A stretch of DNA of 64,000 nucleotides from Struthidea cinerea (taxonomy: Eukaryota > Chordata > Aves > Passeriformes > Corcoracidae): assembly GCA_013397865.1 (NCBI GenBank), contig VZTI01003795.1, positions 1 through 64,000 of the forward strand, in the 5' to 3' direction. Position 1 is the first letter of the stretch. Each line of letters starts with the position of its first letter. Below the pieces are notes generated by a model, which was given only the letters and a program-made list of their open reading frames with translations, was not told the DNA's origin and made no database searches. This document shows, in pieces, positions 11,624-23,656 of the stretch. The position numbers were made by a program, and so were the translations under genes.

Positions 11624-14420
11624 AGAAGCTTTTTGGGGTAAATCTGCAGGTTTGTACAAGTGGAGGGGAGCCCAGCAGTGCCATCACTGCTCTCACCCCA
11701 TGGTTTGCTCTGGAGGGCTCCAGGTGGCGGCCCCAGAACAAGCAAACAAAGAAACCTCACCCCGAGTTTTCCATCAGACTCCTTCACCCAACACTGCCGA
11801 GTTTCGGGTCGTACCAGCCTCCACGGTGCCTCTGGAAACAGCAAATAATCGAGGAATGGAGGGAAGGTGATCCTGAACTTCCCTTTTTATTTGTGTGCAG
11901 CATCCAAGCAGCACCGCGTGGAGCAAGACCCGAGATCGCTTCCCCAGGATCGGTGGGTTTGGTTATTTCTTTCTCAGCAGTAAATCCTGTGAGGCTGCTC
12001 GTGTTTCAGGGGTAAATTGCATTTGTCAAGTGCACCTTTTTTTCTCCTGCAGAGCTGGCGGGGATTGATCTTTACAAGGAATGTGCTGGGACTTGTGGAG
12101 GCATTGCGGGGGCTGCCGGGTGAGCTCCTGCCAGCAGCTGATGGAGAGTCTGGAGCTGCTGCAGTTCATTTCTCTCCAGCATACACCCATGCCTCTGATG
12201 TGTCACCATGAGTTTTACGGACAGTGGCAAATATTGACCAAATCCTGATGCTTAAAATGGAATTTTTTAGAGGTGTAAATGCTCTGAGGTTTTGCTGGTT
12301 CTTTATAAAGGAAAAAAAGGCCTAAAAACTGGAAGAGGCAGAAGAATTTGGTGTAGCAAAGCTTTGCAGAATTCTTAAGACCAACGCTGTGGTTGGGAAA
12401 GCCACCTCCACCGTCACTGGGGTCTCCTCACTACCCCAGGCACCTCATCTGGGCCCATGGCACCTCCTGAGCTTGGACCCAGCCCCGTCCACCCTCTGGC
12501 CGTGTCCGGGGAGCTGCCGGGTGCTGCTTTGGCAGGAGGAGCCTCCAGGAGACAATGGATGGCTGGAGAACAAATGAAGCGTCACAGAGATTATTGGAGG
12601 GGAAGCTGATATTTGAGATGGGCCCAAATTGAGTCAGGATTGTTTCAAATTCTTTCTGTGCCTTTGCTGTGTTTTGTCCTCCTGTTCTCCAGCACCACCC
12701 GTGCTCCTCAGGCTTTCAAACCGGGATGAGCTTGGCAGCAGCGGTGCTGGAAGTGCTGGAAGCCCTCAGCTCCTCAGAATCCCCTCCTGAATCCAGGCAT
12801 GGTTCCATTGGAAACCAGCCTTTGATTCACCAAAAGCTTGCCATGGCCAAGATGAAACAATCTTGGGTTCTGTGGGGAAATAACGGCTCCCAAAACTCTT
12901 CCAGCCAGCCCTAAGCACTGCATCCTCAGCAGTGATGAGCTGCTGCCTCTTAATCAGCCCCAAGAAGGGCCGGATTTGATATTTTGCTCCATTGTGAACA
13001 AGTGATGGTGGCCTCAAACAAATGCTTGTGGGTGGCTGAATTAGTCCTTACAGATGTAGGAACTAATTTGGGTTAATTGTCAGTTAATCAGCTCGGAAAA
13101 CGAAGCTCAGGCATTTCTGGAGAACTGCATCAACAAAGCCAGAAAGAAAACATTTCTGATATTTTTAAAGTAGAAGAATAACAAAATTAAGTAGGGTGTT
13201 AAAGAACTTTTAGGCTAATTCTGCGCATCATCAAAAGAATGGCAAGGGGGAAGAGAGGCAGTGTCCCAGATTTCTCCTGGGAAGCAAGATCTTAATTGCT
13301 CCCTGGCCTTCGAGCTGGACCTCTGAGTAATATCAGTAATTGATTACTGATACGTGCACTATCAGATGTACCTGTGACTGCCTGAGGTGAGGCAGTGAAA
13401 ACCAGACAGAGTGCAGGAGATTTTCAGGATCATTTTCAGAAAAGAAAACAGAAATCCAGCTCCGACTCTGATAGGCGCTTCCAGGGGTTTGGAGATGACG
13501 GCGTGGAAATCCGTCCCCTCTCGAGGAAGCGATACGATTCCTCTGCTCATGATTAGCACTTCATCGACATCCCCTGGCTCTCAGCAGGTTCTGCTCAGCA
13601 CTCTTGGTGCACCCAGCACACCTTGCTCCCTCCTGCCTCCCGAAATTCCTGTTTCCATCAGAGAAGGTGATTTCCCTCCAGTCAGATGTGACTGGGAGTT
13701 GGATTTAATGGATTCAGCCCTCCGCACTCGGAGCTGTCTGCCTTTCAGTAGTTGAAATTCCATGTTTTTGTAGGATAATTGGATCCTTTTCAGGAGGGCA
13801 GCGGATCAACATCAATCAGTTTGACTTTCCCACCTCTCTCGAGCTGCTTTGTGCTTGGAGCAGGAGCCAAGGACTCGTGCCGGATGGAAATTCCTGGGTG
13901 GAGATGGGAGCAGAGGTCTCGTTAGCAGGAGCTGGGAACAAAGATCCGGGTTGGAGGCAGTGTGATTGTGTTTTATCCATGTGAATTATCCATTAAAAGC
14001 TCAGCTCATTCCCAGGGTGTGTTTGGAGACAGGAGCAGCAATGTCTTGGTGAGGGGTGGGATTGGGAGGGTTGGAATCGTCCCTGTTATCCATACACAGC
14101 ATGAGAAATTCCAGCTGGAGCAGAGACGTGCTTTTAACACTTGGATCGATTTATGGGATGGAATTAAAGACCTCCACCCCTTTATCCTTCAAGGGATGCT
14201 CTGAAGAGGTGAGGTGGTAACTGCTTGAGCTCAGGAAGTGTCAGGATGAGAATAAATGGCACTAAAATGACGACGGATGTAGTGAGGCTGGATATCAGAT
14301 AACTGCCAGTAACCTGGGCAGGAGGAATCTGAAACTCCCTTCTACTGGAAGCACTGGGAGCACTGGGAGCACAGAGAGTGATGGTTTGAAGATATGACTT
14401 GATCAGAGTGTGGAATGGTT
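11624..14420. other. 2.8 kb of unique sequence, no gene seen
   Basis: No known repeat is recognised. At 13020-13220 an AT-rich patch carries several TTAATT-type words and could be regulatory. Frames such as 11620-12015 plus and 13411-13755 plus lack any domain. A short GGGAGCACT repeat lies at about 14350-14370. Confidence 0.45.
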
Positions 14421-14950
14421 TATCACAGAATCATGGAATGGTTTGGGTTGGGAGGGACCTTAAAGCCCATCCAGTGCCATGGGCAGTGACCCCTCCCACT
14501 GTCCCAGGCTGCTCCAAGCCCTGTCCAGCCTGGCCTTGGACACTTCCAGGGATCCAGGGGCAGCCACAGCTGCTCTGGGCACCCTGTGCCAGGGCCTCCC
14601 CACCCTCCCAGGGAACGATTCCTTCCCAATATCCCATCTATCCCTGCCCTCTGGCAGTGGGAAGCCATTCCCCCTTGTCCTGGCACTCCATCCCTTTTAA
14701 AAAGTCCCTGTCCATCTTTCCTGTAGGTCCTTCAGGCACTGGGAGGCCACAATGAGGTCACCCCGAAGCTTCTCTTTTCCAGGTTGAATAACCCCAATTC
14801 TCCCAGCCTTTCCCCACCTCTGCTCATCCTGGTGCCTCCTCTGGACTCTCTCCAACATCTCCACATCCTTCCCGTGCTGGGACCCCAGTGCTGGCTGCAG
14901 AGCCCCAGGTGGGGTCTCACAGGGGGGACAGTGCAACACAGAACCTGTTC
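14421..14950 (-). mobile_element. CR1 LINE 3' end, long copy (about 530 bp)
   Basis: It begins TATCACAGAATCATGGAATGG and follows the full CR1 tail: GGTTTGGGTTGGGAGGGACC, CTGTCCAGCCTGGCCTTGG, GGGCACCCTGTGCCAGGGCC, TTCCTTCCCAATATCCCATC and CAGTGGGAAGCCATTCCCCC. It then extends further 5' through CTTCAGGCACTGGGAGGCC, TCTCCCAGCCTTTCCCCACC and TCCTCTGGACTCTCTCCAAC to GGTCTCACAGGGGGGACAG. Orientation is minus. The 60865-61330 copy reaches nearly as far, and the two look like the same subfamily. Confidence 0.95.
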
Positions 14951-16820
14951 CACCCCATTTTTGTGGCCGTGCTCATCAAATAACTGAGATTAAGTCCCCG
15001 AATCATCAGCACCCTGCCCGTGCCCTCTCCCTCTGTTTGTCTCTGCTGACTCCTCGGCCCTTGGAGATTTTCTCTGGCACGTGTGGTATGCTTTGTTCTG
15101 AGGGCACCTCTAATCCCGGCTTTCCCTGGCTCACACTTGGGGCTGCTCTCTGTAATGCCCCACTGATGTGGAAGAGAATGAATGCACAGCTCACACAAGG
15201 CTCCTGCTGCAGGAATGCGCTGGCACCGCGCCACCAGACGCAGACTGAACTTACCAGAACGGGCACAAATGGCCGGTGGTTGTCCTCTGAAATGCCCAGG
15301 AATGCCACCAGGGTCCTGGAGCTGCCCATTACATCTCTGGGTGTTACGTGCGTGAATCTGCACAAAGTCTTTGCTCGGGGCAGATAATGAAACAGGTTTT
15401 GGCTGTTCCTTTTCCCTTTCCATCCCTGCTGAAGCCTCTCGAGCCCCACATTTTGACTAATGTGTATCATTGCCTGGGTTGGGATCGTGTGGCATCATCT
15501 CTGCTCTTGTCTTTTTCCCCCCACTTTTGACATGTCCCAAGAGCATCAGGCAGGGCTGACATCCCCCCTGAATTCTGTGACCCACAACAGTGACACTCCC
15601 AAAGTTTTATGAACGAAAACCCCACTAAAATGACCAATTTTCTAATTTATGGACATAACGAAGGCAGAGTTAATGCTGGGTCCAGCCGGACAGAAGATGC
15701 CACAACAAGTCAGAAAATAAAACTCTGTCTCTGCCCTCTGTATTGCACATCCCAACGAGTCCAACTTCCAGCAGTTTTTCCTTCATTTTTTCCAGAACCA
15801 GCCGGAGATTTTTTTAATTTATTTTCTTAAAATATTCGAAATAATTAGTCCCTCTTCAGACGCAGGAAGGATAAAGTTTCAACTCCTGCTAGAACCCAGC
15901 CAGCAGAGCAGTGCTGAGAACATTTATTCTCCATATTCCGGTCTAGGGGCCGGCTCTTTTTTTTGGGATCCACAAATCTGCTGTCGCTTTGTGTTTTTGC
16001 TGTGGGAACACACAGGCCGTGAATCAATGGAACTGCAGTGGAACTTTACGAGCTCCTGGGGAGCCTGCAATGCCTTTGTGTCTGTGATCAAACCCCTCTC
16101 CTCTGTCAGCAAAGGCTAAAATTGCTGGAGACGGCCTCGTGTTCCAGCGGAGCTGTGCAGGAAGCAAGTGGAACAGCGGTGGGAATGGAATCCCACCTGC
16201 ACAGAGCTCGTCATGGGTACATGGACATTGAACCTCCCAAGAACAATTGTCTTCACAAGGAAGGAAGATCCAAATATTAAGGGATTAAAAAGAAAACGTT
16301 TTCTGTTGGTGTTCGGGTTCCTGTGGGCTTTAGAGCTCAAATTGGGCACTGTTGGGGAATTATGGCTGTTTTTAGGGTGCCTGAACAGTGCAATGGGTAC
16401 AAAGATCCCAGAACCCCTCACCCAGCAGGGCCCTGGGCTGGTGCAGCTGCAAAAGATGTGACAGAGCAAGGACAGGCACTTGAAGAATTAATTTCTGGCT
16501 TTCTCCATCGTTGTGAAGGGTCTGGTGAGGAGTCACCCGATTGTCTGCGCATTTATTTCCTCCTCTCCACCAGCAGGGTTGGCCCACTGACCTCACCCTG
16601 TGAACTAATTAATTAATTCCTATTAATCATCCCTTTGCGATATTCTATCGATGGGCTCTGCAGTGCCCGGTGATGGCGTTGCCCTTGTGGCTCCTCTGGG
16701 TTGCCTTTTCTTTGCACCACAGGCCAGGAACCAGGGATGCCAAGGAATCTGAACTCCTAATCAGGGGATCATGGGCAGCCAGGAGCTTGATATTATTTCC
16801 CTGTTATTTCATGGCGTTCG
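14951..16820. other. 1.9 kb of unique sequence
   Basis: No known repeat is recognised. The opposing frames 14917-15423 and 15006-15470 (minus) and 15037-15387 (plus) mutually exclude one another and lack domains. A poly-T run lies at 15957-15964, and TAATTAATTAATT lies near 16605-16617. Confidence 0.45.
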
Positions 16821-16857
16821 TTAATATTTCAAACAAATTTGTATTCCTTCAACTCAC

Positions 16858-17059
16858 CGAGATTAAAGAAGTCAAGCAGCACTTTGGCCATGGCCAGGCA
16901 GGCATCCAGAGCTTTTTTTCCCAGCTTCTCTGACAGCTTTTGGGGCAGGTCTGGAGCATAAAACTGGGCAGAGCATCTCCCACCCCAGAGCCACATGAAT
17001 TCCCACGCCTGACAGACAACTCCTCTCTCGCCCACAACAGTGGCAAAGCTCTGGCGCAC
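16858..17059 (-). other. Weak candidate exon (unrecognised)
   Basis: On the minus strand an open stretch from about 17065 down to 16858 is followed at once by a good splice donor, G|GTGAGT at 16857-16852. The last 35 codons before the donor read like a globular helix-rich protein (QFYAPDLPQKLSEKLGKK then ALDACLAMAKVLLDFF). Against it, an in-frame TGA lies at 17066-17068, and there is no pyrimidine-rich acceptor just upstream. The only in-frame ATGs are internal. I recognise no family. It may be a decayed or lineage-specific exon, or chance. Confidence 0.18.
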
Positions 17060-17068
17060 TTTTACTCA

Positions 17069-20000
17069 TTTTGGAATCTCTTTGATCCACCACTGCCCTT
17101 GTGAGGTTGCCTGGGGGCAGATGATTAACTTGGCACCGAGTGGTACCTAAAATACCCCCTCTGCCCTCTGAAACCCCAATTAAAGCTCCAGCCCTGCAGG
17201 GTGCTGAGTGCCCTGGGAGATTCCTGTTTTCTTTCTGTTCCTTCAGCTCCAATGTTGGAAAAGACAAAGCATTTCTTAAGGTGAGGCCCTCCAAAATGTC
17301 TGCCTAGGGGGTCTATCTAAATTTTATCAAGCTCAGGGTTTATAAATGATGAAACCATCAGGAAATGTAACAAACTTGGATTATTTGCAAAATAAATCGA
17401 CAGCAGAGCTGATGGGAAGTTTTAAAATGTTGCCCAGGTCTTACATTGCTCTCAGTGTCCCGGGTGAATTCTCCACCACGTGTGTAACTGTTCTTAGAAG
17501 AGGTAGTTTGACTTTCATCAAGGAAAATTAAAGTCCCACCTCAGCTTGGATGCAAGGTACAGAGATAGTGAGCATTTCATGGTTCCCTTTGGCTTTTTAG
17601 AGCACGATTTCTCCTTTCTGTGGGGGAACCCACTCAAACAATTTAAATCTGACCAGTGTCAGTGGTAACCCCTTCCACAATCAGGAGGAATTTCCACTTG
17701 CTGGCTCCAGGCCGTGAAAATCCATCTGGATGGAGGATTTTCCCTCCTGTAGAGGATGGTGAGGAACTGTCCATCCCATTCCAGCCCTGCTCTGGCTGGA
17801 CACGAGGGCCAGGCTCTGTTTTTATCTTTTGATTCTCGGAGGGGACCTCACCCGCCGGCCCTGAGTGAGTCAGGAAATTTATTCCAAATCTCTTCCAGCC
17901 TGGCCACGCTCCAGAGCAAACCAGGGCCGGACTGGCCAGCAGGAACGGGTGGAAATCCACACAGGGACATTCCTCACATTCCGGGGCACGTGCTGCTCCC
18001 TGGAAAAGAAAAAACCCAACCCAAAACTTTCCACTGCAAACAGGCACTGGAAGACTTTTCCCTCCCTGGCTGTCCCAGTGCTGCCAGAACTGCTGGAATT
18101 GGGAATATTGTGGTGCCAGGCCCTGTGAGCAGCAGGAGAAGCTGGATTTCTCTTACCTGGCTGGAATATGTGGAATTAAGAGAAAGCAGACAGGTTGTGT
18201 TCATCCCCTGAACGGTTCCCTGCTCCACCAGAGCAAGGCTCACCCACCCCGTGCCCTTTTCCAGAGGGATCCCATCCCAGCGCTCAGCACGGGGGTGTTG
18301 GGCAGATCCAGGTGCTCCTTGTGATCCATCCACTGCCCCCAGGAACTGCTGGGTCAGGTGCCCGCCAGAGCCAATGCCAGTATTGGTTTATTTTAAATAT
18401 TAATGAAGGCAGAGTTTTTATCCACTGCCAGCAAAGGGGAGCAACAGCGGGGTTGTAAAAGAGCAACGTTGGGGTGCTCAGGAGGAGTTTGTGTTTTATG
18501 GCTGGGATTTAATTGCCTCTTCAGCTGCTCCAGGGGGTGGCAGAGAAACAGAGCTGGACTCTCTGTTCTAAAGGAGAAGCAGCTGCAGAGACAGGTTGGA
18601 GCGAGGGAAATTCCAGTTAGATACAGGGGAAAACTCACCATGAAGAGGTGAACCCCCATTGATAAAGATATTTAAAATTCTGTCAGCTGAGGCTCTGAGC
18701 ATCCTGGTCTGGCTTTGAAGTTCCCTCTGCTTTTTGCCTTCTTTCCAACCAAAATTGTGCTTTTACCTGATGAATCCACACCATGATCTGTGACTTTACA
18801 AAGCCATCACCTTCCTATATTCAGAATTCTTTCCTTAAGTCCAGAGGAACTTTCCAACGTGCCACAGGGAGCTTCAAAAAGAGCATTTCGTTTTGTATCA
18901 GCCTCTGCATCCTGAGTGAACGCACTGCCCACGTTATTATTGATCTCTTCTGTAATTTCAATCCCTGCTGGCTGGATTCAATTGAATGATTTTGTGGTCA
19001 CCTGTCACCAGAACATGTCAGCAATACTTCCCTGGAACTCTCCCTGGAAATTTTATTCATGGAGCAGAGTCCTGTCCCTGTCCCTCGCTCACCCCGGGGT
19101 TAACCAGGTGACATTTATTAAATTCCACGTTTGTTGCATTCTCAGTGTGCACCTGCAGGTGCAGAAAGAGTTGTCAAAACACTTCTTTTTTTTTTTTTTT
19201 CAATTTAATCAATGAAAACAGAGAATCAAGGGCACGTTCCCTCATGTGACTACAAACTCATTCATTGTTTTGGAGGGCACGGAAAGAGGTTGTGACAGGA
19301 AAAACGTTTTTAATCAGCAATTCCTGTAAAAAATTCCATAGGGGCTGATCTGATCTGTTCTCTGTTGTCCTGAATAACCGAACGAGCAATTTCTGTCTGA
19401 GTTTCATCAGCTTCCCCGAGTCCCCTCTGTCACACATCACCGAACTTCCGAGGGATGCTGAAGGATTGGGGATGCCCCAACCAAAAGTTTTGGCTTAGGG
19501 CTGTATATGGAAGTGGGAATGGATCAGGACGAGGCTCTGTGTTGGTTTAGCTGGAGTGGGGCAGGCTCAGCAGGAAAAAACCTTGGGAAAACCCTGCCCA
19601 AGCCCAGCCGGGTCCTGAGGCACCGCCCACAGCCGCCCTTTGGTTCAAGCCAAAGAATGAGCCAACGTGGAAATGAAAATTCAATTTGGAATGGAAATTG
19701 GGCTGCTGGAGGGATCAATAAACAAGTGCAGAGCTCCCCAAGCTCCGGCCCCGCTGCAAGCTCAGCCCCAGGGACGTTTTGGTGCCAGGAGGGCCCTTCC
19801 CCCCAGACCCCTTCCACGGGTGGCTTCCAGCAGCTGCCTGACCTGGGTGAAGAGATGAAATTCCTCGTGTTTGGGCATAAGAGCCAAAATAAAGCCCATT
19901 TTAACTCCATCCCAATCTCATGCCCCGCTTGCAGCTTTCCCTGCACTTCCCTGTGTGAGAGGAGCTTCTGCTCCGCAGATGAAGAATGGAGACATGAAGG

Positions 20001-20201
20001 GCTGGGCTCCCGAAACTTCTCAGCATGCTCTGAAGGCACACAAGGGACAGCTCTCAGATAGGCAGCCAGCTTTCTTCTTCTTCTTCCTCTGCTTTAGTTC
20101 TCCTTCTGGTTTTTGGATGCTGAGCCCTCAGCAGTTGCATCTTTCAGATGCTTAAATGGGCCTTGAACTTTTATTTTAAGCAAAATAAAAGTGGCTGTTC
20201 C
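17069..20201. other. 3.1 kb of unique sequence with a poly-T run
   Basis: A 15-base T run lies at 19186-19200. An AT-rich patch at about 18780-18990 might be a conserved element. Frames 19507-20061 plus and 19524-20039 minus overlap on opposite strands and show no domain. No repeat family is recognised. Confidence 0.45.
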
Positions 20202-20310
20202 ATGCCTTGCCCGAGCTCACCCAGGGTGCCTGTGGCAGAGCCAGCAGTCGAGCCCAGATCTCCAAAATCTCAGGCCAGGCTTAACCACAAGACCATTCTT
20301 CCTCTCACAA
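20202..20310 (-). mobile_element. MIR-type tRNA-derived SINE relic
   Basis: Read on the minus strand, the order is GAATGGTCTTGTGGTTAAG (an A-box-like start), GAGATCTGGGCTCGACTGC (a worn B box of the GGTTCRANNC type), GGCTCTGCCACAGG, then GTGAGCTCGGGCAAGG. This matches the layout of the tRNA head and core of ancient amniote MIR/CORE SINEs. It is diverged, with no terminal repeats visible. Birds keep only old copies of this class, so it would be an ancient insertion. Confidence 0.6.
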
Positions 20311-20354
20311 AGATGAGCCCCATCCCATAGGAAAAATATTCGAACAGGATCTGG

Positions 20355-20373
20355 AAAAAAAAAAAAAAAAAAA
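20355..20373. repeat. Poly-A run, 19 bases
   Basis: An uninterrupted A homopolymer. It lies 45 bases right of the SINE relic, but that element is minus-oriented, so it is not its tail. Confidence 0.95.
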
Positions 20374-22010
20374 TCCTATAAAAATACTTAAACCTGAACA
20401 AATATGTAATAATTGCTATTCAGGATCCACGCAGGGGCTAATGAAAGCCATACTCCGTAACCTTAATTGAAAACAAGCCCAATATTATTTTTAGGGTTTG
20501 GATGGGGATTTATTGCTTCTATCAGCAGCGTGTTTGGCACCCCGTGCCACACAAAACTCTGCTGTTTCATCAAAGCCCTGGCAAAAAGCTCTGATTTCTG
20601 GACAGCTGCTTCATTTCCCTTACAGGGGCTCGGATTAAAAATCACCGCTGGCGCTCCTGCTCGTGTTACTGTCCCCTTGGAAAGCAGCGGGGCTGTGCCA
20701 CCGAGAACGGGAGCGAGTCCTTGCTGATCTGCGTTCCCAGCCGCAGTTTGGGATTAAGCTTTAATTCCGGAGGTAGGAGTTATGTAAAAAAGCAGAATAT
20801 GAGTCCCCGGGGCTGCACTCGCTGACCTTCCAGCCCAGGGATGTGGCGCTGCTCTCACCAACCCCACCTGAGCAAACTCTTCCCGCTCCTCAGGGATAAT
20901 TTCGTTTTGCCTCCCGGTTTCTGGCTCGAGGTGTGTGGTGTGCAGGAGTTTGCAGGAGCTGAGTCAAGCTGTGGGTGTTGTTTTCACACGTGAGACAGTA
21001 AATGATGTTCTCTCCAGAGGAATTGAAAATAAAGGCACGTGGCAACACAGCTCATCTGATTTTTTCCCCCCCCTTTTTTATATTGTTCCTGCTTCTCTAA
21101 TTCCAGGATCTGCGAGAGGAACTAACCACAATAATACCGTTTTTTACAAGATTTTAACGTAGTTTTGGTCGGGGACAAGAAACTCAAATATTTCTGGTAA
21201 ACGAGAACAATGCGGCCTCTGTGAACTGAGCTCAAAGGCTGAGCCCTGAAGGGCTGCAAAGCATCTTTTTGTCCCCGCACCCTAAAACCTCCTTCTTTAT
21301 AGAAAAGGGTTAAAAGCAGCAAAAGAAAACAATGAAGGCATCAAAACAGCTCAGGCCAAGTGCAAAGCCACACATTTCTGGTGGTTTTGCCCCGTGTCTC
21401 GGCACCTGCCAGCCCAGTGTCTCCTGTTTCATTACCCAGCAATAACAAACCCCGCAGCCCTCAGCCGCTGCCTTGGCCCCGAGCCTTGGAGCAGACGTGG
21501 GGGAGGCTTTGTACCAGCAGTGAGTAAACAGCCATGGCAAAGGCCAGGCTGGGCAGGGGGGGAGCAGGAACCTGGGTTTGTCCCACCGCTGTCACACAGC
21601 CCTGAAGCAGCAATTCCTCTTCAGCTTTGATTCTTTGTGGGGCTGTGAGCGCCAGTCACCCGAACTCTGTTACCTGGCGATGGTCAGCGCTCAGCTTCCC
21701 CTATCTCCCCTCTCAGAGAGCTCTCCAGCCTCTTGCAGACTCGAGAATCCAGTCTGGGACAGAAATTCTGAATAGAAATAAAGAATTTAAGAATTTCTGG
21801 GACAAAAAAAACCCTTTTGCTGCTGGATTAATGCAACGTATAAATGTGTCCTGCTTTTTCGGAAGCGTGTTCCTGCCCGTTCACTGCTGTTCTGTGACCC
21901 TGACAGAGCCTTGGGGAGTAAAAAAGCTCTGATAAAATACCCCTGCTTGTGTTGGGGTCGGTGTTGATCACCCTCGGCCCACACAGTGCCGGGGGTGAGC
22001 AGAGCCTGAC
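20374..22010. other. 1.6 kb of unique sequence
   Basis: No known repeat or credible frame. The largest frames are under 105 codons and have no domain. Confidence 0.45.
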
Positions 22011-22039
22011 CCCAAACCCCAAACCCCAAACCCCAAACC
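22011..22039 (-). repeat. CCCCAAA heptamer run, quadruplex-prone on minus strand
   Basis: Four successive CCCCAAA-type units (CCCAAACCCC onward) occur here. The minus strand therefore has four G runs of three or four bases separated by TTT, which fits the consensus for an intramolecular G-quadruplex. It is not the vertebrate telomere hexamer. Confidence 0.85.
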
Positions 22040-22299
22040 AGCTCTTGGGCAGAGGATCAAAGTTCCACACGCGCTTTCAGGGCGCTCTGAAAACAAATTG
22101 ACACCAGTACATCCACCTGAAATTGGGCACTCAGTGAAATTTCTGCTTTGCCTCTGAGAATTAGTCAGAGGAGGGAGAAATAAGCCCTGGAAAAGCAGAA
22201 GCTGCTGCCTGTCACTACCTCTTTATCTTGTTATGATATTCGTGTCCAGCCGTGCTTCCCTCTGCAAACCAGCGGGGCTGGGAGCATCCATCATCCTAT
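22040..22299. other. Unique sequence, no feature seen
   Basis: Mixed composition, with no frame or repeat worth naming. Confidence 0.4.
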
Positions 22300-22560
22300 C
22301 AGCTCACTTGGATTAATTATGCTCAATCAAAATGTTTCAAAAGGGGACAGAAATGTCTGCAGCAGTTAATCCCGACCATTGGGGTTGTCAGGACATTGGC
22401 ATTTTACACTTCAGTTCAATTACAAGACAAATCTGCTAATGGGACATAATCTTCCAGAGTAAACAAGGAAGCAGGGCACTGATATTCTGGCAATTGATTT
22501 ATGCAGGGTAAATGGTGCAGAGTAAAAGCTTCAGGAAGCCACATGAATGAGAGCAGCCCT
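22300..22560. promoter_or_regulatory. Possible conserved non-coding element
   Basis: AT-rich, CpG-poor block with GGATTAATTATGCTCAATC, CCATTGGGG, ATTACAAGACAAATCTGC and GGCAATTGATTTATGC, that is repeated homeodomain-like cores and a CCAAT-type word. There are no stop-free exon-like frames of note. The texture is enhancer-like, and conservation is untested. Confidence 0.28.
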
Positions 22561-22871
22561 GAGCTTGCCTGCTGCTGCCTTCCCTTCCCTTCTTCCACAG
22601 GAAGAAAAAAAAAATCGTTACGTGAAGCCTGTTTTTAATCGCTCTGCACCCAGGAGTCAGACACGCCACACCCGGAGGGGCCACCTCCCCTCCCGCCTCT
22701 CCTTCTCCCTTCTCCCAGCCGTGGGGAAGCAGGATAAGAGAGGGAACGAGTCAAACATAGGAGCATTTGCTGCAAAGGGTGAGATCCCAGAGTTTCAATT
22801 CCCTGCTCTGCACAGGGGGAGGCTGGAGAGACCTGGGGCAGCTCAGCAGCGCCTGGCAGTGAGGGAACAGG

Positions 22872-23427
22872 GGCTGGGGATGCTGGTGGGAGACCCCCTG
22901 GGGCTGGGGATGGTGCCAAGGGTCCCCCAGACGGCTGGGGATGGGGACAAGGGTCCCCCAGGGGGCTGGGGATGGTGACAAGGGTCCCCCAGAGGGCTGG
23001 AGGTGCTGGTGAGAGACCCCAGTGAGGCTGGGAATGCTGAGGAGAGACCCCAGTGGGGCTGGGGGAGCTGACAAGAAACCCCCACAGGACTCGGGGTGCT
23101 GATGAGAGTCCCCCATAGGGCTCGGGATGGTGATGAGAGACACCAGTGGGGCTGGGGATGCTGACAGGAGTCCCCCACAGGGCTGGGGATGCTCATGAGA
23201 GACCACCATTGGGCTGGGAATGCTCATGAGGGTCTCCCATGGGGCTGGGGATGACAATGAGAGACCCCAATAAGGCTTGGGATGATGATAAAAATCCCCA
23301 GTGAGGTTGGGGATGCTGGTGAGAGATCCCAGCAGGGCTGGGGATGCTGACAAGAGTCTCCCACAAGGCTGGGGGTGCTGATAAGAGACCCCCACGGGGC
23401 TGGGGGTGCTGATAAGAGACCCCCACC
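22872..23427. repeat. 31-bp minisatellite, about 18 copies
   Basis: A head-to-tail array whose units follow GGCTGGGGATGCTG, then a variable five or six bases, then a GAGACCCCCA-type end. I count about 18 units of 30-32 bp over 556 bp, most differing from neighbours at several positions. The last two are almost identical, which suggests the right edge is youngest. The plus strand has a G run in every unit. Because 31 is not a multiple of three and the unit lacks stops on the minus strand, long frames stay open there. The 305-codon frame 22751-23668 is such an artefact. Confidence 0.93.
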
Positions 23428-23656
23428 TCCATCCATCAGTCCTGCACCCCCAGCCCAGCTCTGCACAAGGCACCAGCGGGGTCAGCAGCAGCGAGTGCTC
23501 TGCAGGGCAGCGAGCACTCAGTGAGCCCTGAGCCTTTCTGTGACTAAACCAACCTTTAAAGGTTTCATTAAAGGGACTCCAAGTGATGCAATCGCCCTCC
23601 CACACGAACTGCGACTTCCCAGGCGAGATGATGGAAGCCTTGCTGGGTAATTCCTG
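23428..23656. other. Short unique spacer between two tandem arrays
   Basis: About 230 bp without repeats, carrying GGTTTCATTAAAGGGACTCC. No feature is recognised. Confidence 0.4.

Noticed and set aside
22011..22039. Interstitial telomere repeat
   Set aside because: The unit is CCCCAAA, not CCCTAA, so it is not vertebrate telomeric DNA.
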